A stretch of 64,000 nt of DNA from Entomortierella parvispora. Lineage: Eukaryota; Mortierellomycota; Mortierellomycetes; Mortierellales; Mortierellaceae. The stretch covers positions 2,108,001 to 2,172,000 of the forward strand of contig OY752140.1 of assembly GCA_963573315.1 (NCBI GenBank). Direction: 5' to 3'. Positions 37,613 through 46,523 of the stretch are shown piece by piece; position 1 is the stretch's first letter; each line of letters starts with the position of its first letter. Below the pieces are notes generated by a model. It worked only from the letters and a program-made list of their open reading frames with translations, was not told the DNA's origin and ran no database searches. A program made the translations under genes and the position numbers.

Positions 37613-39218
37613 TCAAAAATTCCTATCTTGAGGAGCGGCTCGATATGCAAAGTCAGCAGCGATTACATGAGGATGGCGCGGCGGACTCTGGACGCGTGTA
37701 ATCGACTCTCCGACATTGTTGTAGGTGTCGTAGTCTTGAGGAAGCATGTATTTCGACTCGGGATTAACACTGCTCGGGCGCTGATGGTAAGATGGAAAAC
37801 AAGATCCAGGGTCAGTGCCTGCAGTCAGACAATATCGGAGGGATGCATTTTCTGGTGGCAGTTATTATAATTGTATTCACCTCGTTCGACTCGACAGCAG
37901 GCTTGGCGACTAACCCCCAATGAGTCTTTTGTCTGTTATAGAAAAAAAAGGCAACCAACGCTCCAATGACGGCCAGTCCTCCTACCTCCACCAGCAATGG
38001 CGCCAGCATTGGAATGGCTCGAAGAACTCACCGAAGGAGGGGAAGACGAGGATGGAGTGGATGAGGACGGTGGAGACGATGAGGGTGAGGGAGCTACCGG
38101 TGTAGGGAATGGGCTCGCTGCCTGGCCAATGCTGTTGACCCAGGTGTTGAACTGGAGATCGAAATAGTATATCGCTTCACTCCCTCCTGAGCTGATAGGA
38201 TTCTGTCCCCCAAAAAACACACTAGTGCCGGTTCCTGGCATGGTAGTGGAGGCCAGATAGGCGGACAAGGGGAGATAGTCTTGACTTTGCAGGTTGGGTA
38301 TGGAGGTCCAAGACGATGTGCTCAGATCATAACGCGTCATGTCAGGGTTGTAGGCAGTGGAAAGGGGGGCCAATGATGGTGTGTGATAGGTGGAAAGGTA
38401 TCCTGGCCAAATTATGAAATGGGAGCTGTAGGCTACGAGCGTGCACCCATCTTGTGCCTGCAAAAGGGAGGCAAGAGGCTTGGAGGAGGAGGATCCTAGT
38501 CCAAACTGCCAACACGAACTGCTGTAGGATCCACCATTCGTCCCACCACAAACGATGGGCATTGGAGGAGTAGTGGGCATGACATCCATGCAAAATCCAT
38601 GCAGATTAGGTGAAAACCCTGCTACGGCAGTTCCGTTCATAGTCATGGTACGACTGTTGAGCTCCATGTAGGTTGGGGGAGTAGTAGCAAAGATGGAGAT
38701 AGTGTATATTCTTATTTGGCAATGCCATCGGGTTTGCAGTGTTTGATACCGCCGCGGGGACCTGGAGCACCTCCCCACCAACCTTTTCCTCATCTTCCAT
38801 CTCTATCGCAAACTTGGTTAACCAGCAAGGGATCAACGCCGCTGTGGGACCCGACGGATACTTTGCCATCATAATTGGCAGCACAGTGAAATTGGGGTCG
38901 TATCGACTGCGGACATATTTTGCCACTATGGAGGATCAGGAAGCGCCGACCAGAGGATGCCGCCTACTTGTGCGAGCGGCAGAGGAGCACTAACAAAACT
39001 GGTTCCATTGACGATCTACCGTGCGCAATAGGATAAAGGAAAGAGGTGGAAGTGGGATATGAGCTGTAGAATAGAGCAAGGAGGAAGACCAGGATCCATC
39101 TAACCAAGGACCAGACTGTAATACATACCACACCTCCGATGATATAATACACGTTGTTGTATCCGAACGAACAGCTGTTCATTCTGTACCCAGGAACAAC
39201 AGCGGCTCCTGATGACAT
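37613..39218 (-). pseudogene. kelch-like membrane protein 3, broken by micro-inversion and frameshifts
   Basis: Third paralog. Recognisable parts in order: first exon with MNSCSFGYNNVYYIIGG (to about 39129); exon 2 from 39015 with NGTSFVS..LWSALPDPP; propeller segments ISIFATTPPTYMEL, PIVCGGTNGGSYSSSCWQFG, YYFDLQFNTWV; Ser/Pro-rich stalk; transmembrane helix VGGLAVIGALVAFFFYNRQ; and a final exon 37780-37613 (ESKYMLPQDYDTYNN). Lesions: an in-frame TAG after PDPP (about 38930); a frameshift near 38888; a ~154-bp inverted segment at 38707-38860; a frameshift at about 37985 before the membrane helix. The signal-peptide-like codons upstream of ATG 39218 (IFATLVAIVLATLL) have no in-frame ATG. Both ends remain well conserved, so loss is recent. 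Confidence 0.85.
38707..38860 (+). other. inverted segment inside kelch-like pseudogene 3
   Basis: On the plus strand this stretch encodes FLFGNAIGFAVFD, GTWST, ISIANLVNQQG and GPDGY, exactly the propeller piece missing from the minus-strand gene. In genes 1 and 2 the same piece is on the coding (minus) strand between NGKGFLFG / DGKVFLFG and WPDG(Y/I)TISIF. The minus strand just outside reads GGCAAAG on one side and CACTATCTCC on the other, so flipping the segment back restores colinearity, apart from an extra TA at 38705-38706. Confidence 0.88.
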
Positions 39219-40456
39219 GAGAAGTGTGGCCAGGACAATGGCTACCAGAGTGGCGAAGATGCATATAGTGGGAAGAAGGAGAGTTGGAAAACAGAATGGG
39301 AGACTGAGGAAAAGATCTCAGAAGAGTCAAAAGAGAGAAAACAAAAAGTTGGGAGGAGAACGAATGAACCTAGGGTGATTGCATCACGAGTGTGAAAATG
39401 GCAAAGCATCGGGATGGCCAGCCTTTGCCAGCCTTCGCTAGGAAAACAAACACAAAAGGTTTCTTAGCCTTTTCTCGGAAATGGAAAAACGTTCCAGGCA
39501 GCGATCCTGCGGCTGTGCAACAACAGACTTCAATTGAGCTTGACCTGCAAAGAGCCGCTTTGGATCTGAGGTAAACTGTACCTTTATCGCTTTTCTGCTT
39601 ACGGCCGCTCGCCCGTCATAATCGACGATACCAATGCGAAACTAGGGCCCCTCTTCCTTGAATCTCCCTCGGTGTAGAAAGTAGGACTGTATAGGCTTCG
39701 AAAGCCCTAGTTGTCAACACGAGCTGCTAAAAGAGTTTCCGAATAACCCATGACACAAGAGGCGCGTGAAGCAGTGCGGAGTAAAATACGCGTCGAATTG
39801 GTGGCCAAAATTTAGGATTTTCCGCTGGGTGGCTTGGCATCTCGCTGTTTTTTTTTTTTTTTCTCTATTTTGTGCTCATCTGTGAAAGTCGATCTTCTTT
39901 GTTCCTTGCCTCCCTCCACATCCATTCCTCCTCCTTCCCTTCCTCACTTTCTCATCGCCATCTGCTCAATGGTAAAGACTCTGGTGTAGTAATAAATTGA
40001 ATTGAACCCGTCCTGTCCGGCGCCGCTTTTTGTTTTGGAAATTGTTGGATAGTAGCTATCGATTTTCTCTCTTCTCTTTCTCCATCCCCATCTCCCTTTT
40101 TCATGCCACTACAACTCTTTGGTCCATTGTTTCCATCTTGGAACAGAGAGTTTCCTGGATCTTTTCTTCATGGCTAGGCACCGACGTGTGTGCTTGGCTT
40201 TGGGGTGAAACCGGGATATGTCGGCAGAGATCAAAAGAAGCTTTACTCACGCTCGGTAATTGGACTCCGTTTACCGTTGTCGTCTATAAGTACTTCGACA
40301 TTCTCACTCTTTTGATATCCATTCAGTTGACACGATCATAGCAATGTGAAATAAAAATAATAATCCCAAATGAAAACAAGTTCAAGAAGTGTGCGATTTG
40401 TTTATCCTTTACTTTCGCCCTTTTGTTTTGGCCTACTTTGCAGACTGAGAGCGTCC
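39219..40456. other. intergenic region between kelch-like pseudogene 3 and GGPP synthase
   Basis: 1.2 kb. A 60-codon open frame (39392-39574, +) and a hydrophobic 103-codon frame (40030-40341, +) have no recognisable motif and are not called. TGTCAACACGAGCTGCT at about 39712 resembles TGCCAACACGAACTGCT of the kelch genes' CWQ(F/L)G codons, possibly a relic. A T-run lies at 39847-39861. Confidence 0.4.
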
Positions 40457-42128
40457 TCAGTTGGGTTGAGCGACGAATGAAGGCACTGCATTCTTGTTGG
40501 AATCCACTGCTGGGTCAGGCACGCTCAAAAGGTCGATGATTCGTTCTAAACGTACATTTCCACCTAGTCGGCGAATCTCGGCTCTGGTCAGAGCCTCATA
40601 CTTTGCCATTTGTTCCCGACAATAGGCAAAGGTTTGAGTGCCTTCCATGATTTTGACCGCATGGTGCTTAAGCTCGGGTTCCGTTGGTTTTTGCTTCAAG
40701 ATGTCTATCAACGATAAAATAATGTCGCGTGATTAGAGGTGTACACGTTGGCTGCCCCCTGCATCTTACAATTAGCAATAACTTGTCATACTCAACAGTT
40801 TGCGACTTTCAGGATCGGCACGAATAGAGTGAATGATAGGATAAGAGAATTTGCCCTCTGTCAAGTCCTCACAAAAGCCCTTGTTTGCCGAGTACTGTGA
40901 GACGGGGTGAATGAAATGGTGTTGGTTTTGACTCGTAGCATAGACATAATGCAGCCTTCATTCGTATTGGTGTACCTGACTTGACTGCAGATTCATGTAG
41001 TCATCTCTGATCTGAAAGTGAATGCCTATCAGCTCGACCATTGGTACGTAGTCACTAGAAAGGGTAATAGACCAGAGTTCAGTACAAAATAAGCCAATAA
41101 CTTGACGACTGGACGCTGCGAAATGAGCGCTTACACTGAGCAATTGCTTGCTGCTTGCATCAATTTGACCGCCAAGCGCAAAAGTCCTCCGGTTTCTAGA
41201 ATTGATCAAAGGCAGGAACGGATTAACAACTGAATGACTTTCAACGTTTGCCTGTCCTTGTTGGAAGAGTAACGTACTGTCGTTCACCATAGCGATGTAT
41301 TCTTCTTCTGTCGGACAAGTCAGACTGTCTCTCCAGAGCAACTCCATTCCTTGTCCTCGATGCAAACACAACATCTCCTCTATAGCACAAGGGTGTTAGT
41401 TTTTAGCTGGAAAAAGTCCTCGATACAATAGCGATCCAAGAGTGGTCCCAAACAAGGTACCTGTAAAGATTGTCAGCATGGCAGGATTTGGGATTTTTGT
41501 CAGTTCCGTCAAGGCCAGAAAGTAAACATAATTCGCGCAATTAATTGTCGCAGGAATGCCGTAAATCTTGTGCGCGACTAGTTGTTTTTGTCCGAGTACG
41601 AATAGGATGGAGAGGGAAAGAGAATACATAAAAACAAGAGCACATGTCAGCCCTGATCAGCGCGTTCTCCACACGTACAACAACGGAGAGCAAGATCAAA
41701 CATACCTGGCTCTCCTCGACGAAGCACAGAATCATCCTCGATATCGTCGACTCTACAAATGACAAGGACAGTGTGATCATAAGAGTCAATTCTCTGGGAC
41801 ACGGGTGGGATTTGCTTTGCCTTGCCATCCCTTGGGCATTGTGCTCGTACAGCAGACTGGAGTTATGGAGCATCTTGACGACTTTGGTGATGATGGCGAG
41901 CTCCTTTGGGGGGACTTTGATCCAGATATTGAAGGACTCGATCAACTCTGTACGCATCTCTTTTCCGGGAGTGGATGAGATGTAGAGGTAGGGCTCGAGG
42001 AGAGCCTAGAAGACGAATGAATGGAGGTGAGAGAGGGGACTTTTTTTTTTTCAGTCGTTTGCATGCAGAAAGAAGAAAGGGCCACGGACCTTTTCTTCGT
42101 GGTTCTTTGGGTACGGAGGGATGACCAT
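40457..42128 (-). CDS. BTS1: geranylgeranyl diphosphate synthase (316 aa)
   Basis: Condenses isoprenyl diphosphates to GGPP for protein prenylation, carotenoids and related terpenoids. Nine exons: 42128-42090, 42005-41851, 41752-41706, 41577-41461, 41379-41278, 41195-41135, 41054-40976, 40894-40792, 40704-40457; total 951 nt in frame. Motifs: [26 protein letters not shown], first Asp-rich motif D67-D-I-E-D71 followed by [40 protein letters not shown], second Asp-rich Q-I-R-D191-D192-Y-M-N and [16 protein letters not shown]. Length and intron-rich structure fit fungal GGPPS. The first donor is GTCCGT, slightly off consensus. It is head-to-head with UNG at 42714. Confidence 0.95.
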
Positions 42129-42713
42129 GGTGATGAAGAAGAAGAAGAAGGATGAATGAGGGAAAAGAAAGTAGATGAAGGAATAAGAAAGAAAGAAAGA
42201 ACAAGGCAAAGCAAGGGAATGAATGAATGAATGGATTAAAGGGGAATGAATGGATGAATGAATGCTGCAACGTGGACACGCGACCGTGGACGAAGGAAAA
42301 AGAGGGCAAGAAAAGACACGACCAGACGAACGAACGAACGAGCGAACGAACAAAGGAGCGAGCACGGGGCTGTGTGTCTGTGTGGATATGGATATCTCCA
42401 TGCTCAATGTGTCCATCCACTCTCGTCTTTCTTGTCCACCCTCTCCTTCATGGGCATGCCCTTGCACCAGCACTCTAGCACTTGCACTCCACTCCTTTGC
42501 CACCGTTCTCCTCAACCTGCACGTTACATGCATTTAGACCGTGGACTGCTTTCCTCCGCGTCCAAAGCTCTCGCTCTCTGTTCCTGGGGGGAAAGAAAAC
42601 AAAAACACATGCGACCCCACACGCGCTTCTTTTCATTTCTCTCCATTCATCTCCTTCCTTCTTCCTCCTCCTCCTCCTCCTCATCCCGCCCTCGTCTTCC
42701 CCTCCCGCCTCCA
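42129..42713. promoter_or_regulatory. divergent promoter GGPP synthase/UNG
   Basis: 585 bp between two start codons. It contains GAATGAATGAATG and CGAACGAACGAGCGAACG short tandem runs and pyrimidine-rich leader before UNG. The long open frames here are low-complexity and not called. Confidence 0.55.
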
Positions 42714-43924
42714 ATGACCATGCAAAAGAGACCTGCCGAGCACGGCATGGACAAGCCCCTCAAGAAGACCACCTCCTCTTCTTCCTCTTCTTCCTCCTCC
42801 TCCTCCTCAAAGCAACAGACCTCGCTCTTGGCCTGGGCAAAACCCAAGGCCGCCGTGTCCGTCTCCGTGTCCGTGTCCGCCACAAAGGAACAAGGTGCCA
42901 CTACCACCATTGTCGAAGCTGGATCCTCCTCCTCCGCCCTTTCTTCTTCTTCTTCTTCCTTACTCCCTATCCTCAAGGCCAGACCCGATATCCTCAAAGG
43001 CCTTTCTGATGAGATGAGGGACCTCCTAAGACTCGAGCAAGATACCATGGATGCCACCTGGCTGCGAGCCTTGCAGCTCGAGTTCTCCAAGCCTTACTTT
43101 ATAGCAGTAATGACTCAAACAAACTCAATTGACACTGTTTATTTATTTTTTTAGTCCCCCTTTCCCTTTGCGCTAACTTGTCCTTTGACTCTTTTTTCCA
43201 AATCATGTCTGTTTCTAGTTGAAAAAGTTTTTGAAGCAAGAGGAGGCCAACAAGCAGCAAGTCTTTCCTCCCAAGGCAGACATTTACAGCTGGTCTCGGT
43301 TCACCCCCCTTCCCTCTGTTCGCGTCGTTATTCTCGGACAAGGTAAAGACACAACAAATAACAACAAGATATTTTTTGTAAAACTGTCCATCCACCTAAT
43401 TCTTATCAAACTGTCCGTCAACCTTAGATCCTTACCACGACGATAACCAGGCGCACGGACTATGCTTCAGTGTCAAGAAACCTGTCCGCGCTCCTCCCTC
43501 ATTGAAAAACATGTTCAAGCTCTTGGAGACCGATATCCCTGGCTTCAAGACCCCCGACCATGGTTATCTGGAATCCTGGGCTCGTCAAGGCGTTTTGATG
43601 GTCAATGCGGCCATGACCGTTCGTGCTCATTCTGCCAACTCACACAAGGGCAAAGGATGGGAGAAATTATTGGATGCAACCGTCAAGACTATCAGTGACC
43701 AACGCAAGAACGTAGTCTTCTTGCTCTGGGGTAAAGATGCCCAGAACAAGTCGTACTTGATCGACAAAAAGAAGCATTTGGTCTTGATGAGCGTCCACCC
43801 TTCGCCCCTCTCTGCTCACCGTGGATTCTTTGATTGCCAGCACTTTTCAAAGGCCAACAAGTATCTGGAGGACAATGGACTTGCATCCATCAACTGGAAC
43901 AGTCTCATCGATGATACCTCGTAG
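42714..43924 (+). CDS. UNG1: uracil-DNA glycosylase, family 1
   Basis: Removes uracil from DNA in base excision repair. Three exons, 42714-43106, 43219-43342 and 43428-43924, total 1014 nt (337 aa). The water-activating loop G-Q-D173-P-Y-H176 is formed across the second junction. FFLLWG-type strand VVFLLWGKDAQNK and the DNA-intercalating loop H296-PSPLSAHRG are present; the residue after GFF is Asp where Gly is usual. The N-terminal ~85 residues are disordered with a Ser run, and QTSLLAWA resembles a degenerate PCNA-interacting (PIP) box, as in nuclear UNG forms. Nuclear and/or mitochondrial location; no clear presequence. Confidence 0.95.
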
Positions 43925-44243
43925 TTGCATGGAAAAGAGTGGCTTCCTGCATCTGGACGCTGTGTTTGTTTCGTCACCCATGTTGCATATAAAAAAACTG
44001 TATGAAAGAGCTTTTGTTTTTTTTTATTACTATTATTGCTTTTGCTCCTGTTTGTTCGATCTGGCGTGAACCTCGCGTCATTGACCAGAAATAAGGGATT
44101 GACTTTTAAGAGCTGGGGTATCAAGAGGTGGACGAGCGAGTGCTTTGTGAGTGGAATAAGATCCCCAATTCCTTCATAATCTCTGATCTACAAATTTGGT
44201 ATCACCGATCCCTGGATCCATGAGGAAATGAACAGACTTTTGT
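43925..44243. other. convergent 3' region of UNG and the small membrane protein gene
   Basis: Terminator region for both neighbours; AT-rich with a T-run at 44017-44026. No gene seen. Confidence 0.5.
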
Positions 44244-44713
44244 TCAGCGTGGTTTCCGAACATAAGGTCCAGTATTGTCGCTCTCATGATCGCTGGCTTC
44301 ATCCTCTGAAAACTCATAGTCATACTCGACTGAGGAGTCGTGCTGTTCGTCACCCAGGACATCCATATCGATTTCCTCTTCCCAAAGCCCTTCCTCTTCG
44401 TCTGCAGGGCCGCCGTCGCGTTTCCGTTGGTATCGGCCACGATTCATGAAGGACGGCTGCATGTAAGGTGGAGGCACGAATCTGGAAAGTCCTGCTGCTC
44501 TCAAGGTATCCCTTCCAACACTATATCATGGGGACCATTATGGGTTAGTTTTTCATATTTTCTTTGGTTTCTGTGGGGGTGTACAAACGGAGCACAAAAA
44601 AGAAAAAATTACCATGTCCCACAGCAGACACACCACACCAGACCCGATATTGACACAATGGTGCAAAAGACCATGAGGGCATAGAGGCCCCAGGGTGTTG
44701 ATTCGGCAGCCAT
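44244..44713 (-). CDS. small single-pass membrane protein with acidic tail (125 aa)
   Basis: Two exons, 44713-44613 and 44520-44244, 378 nt in frame. Residues about 9-33 form a hydrophobic helix (LYALMVFCTIVSISGLVWC) close to the N-terminus; the remainder is hydrophilic, with PPPYMQPSF, a basic RGRYQRKRDGG segment and a strongly acidic stretch (about 80-120: EEEGLWEEEIDMD, YDYEFSEDEASDHE). I do not recognise it. It could be a tail of an ER or Golgi adaptor; function unknown. It shares a 251-bp divergent promoter with MIX23. Confidence 0.75.
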
Positions 44714-44964
44714 GAGAGACAGGAAGAAAGGTAAAAGAAGAAAGGATGGGCGACAATTCCATAAACCGTGTTTCGCTCTCTCTCTGTCCTCTCTCCCTCC
44801 CATGGGCGCCAGCATGTTTCAATGCATCCAAAATATTCCTGTGCACAAGCCACACGGACTTGTCCGCTCGTTGGCTCTTGAGGACACTTGTGAATTCAAT
44901 GGCATTCCTTTTCCTCTCCTCTTCCTCCTCCTCCTCCTTCTCTTTCCCATAAGCCTCGATCGCC
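44714..44964. promoter_or_regulatory. divergent promoter small membrane protein/MIX23
   Basis: Short spacer between two start codons, with a pyrimidine-rich leader (CTCCTCTTCCTCCTCC) just before MIX23. Confidence 0.5.
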
Positions 44965-46104
44965 ATGCCCGCCATCGCAGAGACCACCTGCTACAACCTG
45001 TCAAAATTCAGAGGTATACAGCATCTCAGGAACTTCATTCGACTAGGAGTTGACAGGCGATTCAGCCCAAAAAAAAAGACTAAAAAAAATCAGGCCAGGC
45101 ACAACTCTTCAACCATGGACTTTTTTTTTTATTTTGGCTCAAAGGAAAGCTATCGGACGAAATTACTTTGGAAGAAGACAGACTCTATCTGAGCATACCT
45201 TGGACTCTGGAAAGGATCTGGTCCAACCGGCCCCTCTCCCGTACCTCCACCTCTAACAGGAGATCCAGGAATTCGCGTGTTACCATTTTTTTTTTCATCA
45301 GCTTGGAGCTCTCGGGAAAAAAAAAAAAAAAAAATGAAAATGAAAATGAAGAAAATTCTCAACCGTACTCTCTTCCACACCTGTTTCAAAAACAATAGCG
45401 ACTATGAAGTCGTTCCGAGTCTTGGATGACAACATCATGCTTCGCCTCAACGAGACCAACACACACGCCGAGGCTGCATGCGCCAGCTTTTTTAACGAAT
45501 TGGTCGCCGCATACGTAAAGCGGGATGCTAGCATCAAGTTTTGCTTGGAGGTAAACCCCCTGTTCTTTCCTTTTCCCTGCAGATCCAGGGGATAACCCCC
45601 TACTGTTTAATTGTTCACTGTTCCCTTGAACAGGAGGGTGCAGGGACCTCGCCAGATCCAGTGGCGGATGGACTGATCTACTCTACTCTGTGCCTCTTGT
45701 TTCTTCCTTTTGAATAGACCATGGACAGAAACATTGCCGCCAAAAAGGAAAAGTTGTATCAGGATCCCGATGATTATACTCTCAAGGACAGCATTATGAC
45801 AGACGAGTCCAAGGTACGACTTTTCCTCTCTCTCTCTCTCTCTCTCTCCCTCTTTCTTCCCTCCGATCCAAGGAAAAATCTCTTTCAGAAAACGAGACCT
45901 GGCCTCTTTTTTTTTCCTTTTTTGAATGCTAATCGCTTGCTCTCATCTTTTTTCCATATCCCACTATAGCGTCAAATCATTGCCAACGAGAGTGTAGTGG
46001 AAGACATTGTTCGTGGCCGTTCTTTGAAGGCGTTCCAGGAGAGATGTGCACTCTATGAGCTCCCAGAGAACATGCAAGAATTTTTAGACAAGAGACATGG
46101 TTAG
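44965..46104 (+). CDS. MIX23: MIX23/CCDC58 mitochondrial intermembrane-space protein
   Basis: Conserved mitochondrial intermembrane-space protein linked to protein import. Four exons, 44965-45013, 45399-45550, 45718-45813 and 45970-46104, total 432 nt (143 aa), matching the ~144 aa of human CCDC58. Exon 1 plus 2 give CYNLSKFRATMKSFRVLDDNIMLRLN, of the pattern C..L..FR..L...R.LDD.I...LN. Two cysteines 20 residues apart follow (CASFFNELVAAY ... KFC), also as in human. The C-terminus has IANESVVEDIVRGRSLKAF and ERCALY. The first intron is 385 nt, long for this window, and contains an 18-A run. Confidence 0.9.
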
Positions 46105-46523
46105 AATTTTACCTCTTCCTCCTCCTCATCCTCCCATGCTTGAAACCTCCCTCCCTCCCTCATAAGAAAATGGGCCTTAAAGATATAAAAACCTCCCATT
46201 TCAGACTCAAGTGTTGTCTAGAGAAAATGTCATGGACATTTTTCAGATTTTTGTTTTTTTTTGGAAATTGATCGACGCTTTTTAATATACAACACTTTTG
46301 GATAGAATAAAAGAATAACAAGACAGTGACGTCTAATATACAACCTTGCAACATATGAAGCGGGGCATGTGAGAGTGAGAGAGGGGTACGACTACATAGC
46401 GAAATGGAGAGAGTAGAAAAGAATACAACACTTGGTAAAAAAAAACAAATGAACAGGAAAAAAAAAGGCTGTAAAGAAAGAAAGAAAGCGCAATCAAAGA
46501 AAAGAATGGAGAACAGAGAACGC
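46105..46523. other. convergent 3' region of MIX23 and the PHF14-like gene
   Basis: Terminators of both genes; AT-rich, with purine-rich runs at about 46435-46500. No gene seen. Confidence 0.5.

Noticed and set aside
39392..39574. 60-codon open frame with an even codon mix
   Set aside because: No start context, domain or splice partner that I can support.
39700..39735. Possible relic of a fourth kelch-like gene
   Set aside because: Only 17 bp with two mismatches resemble the family; too short to claim.
40030..40341. 103-codon hydrophobic open frame
   Set aside because: T-rich composition alone explains the hydrophobicity; no motif.
42258..42713. Upstream extension of the UNG frame to 42258
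   Set aside because: Low-complexity sequence; ATG 42714 has a better context and gives normal length.
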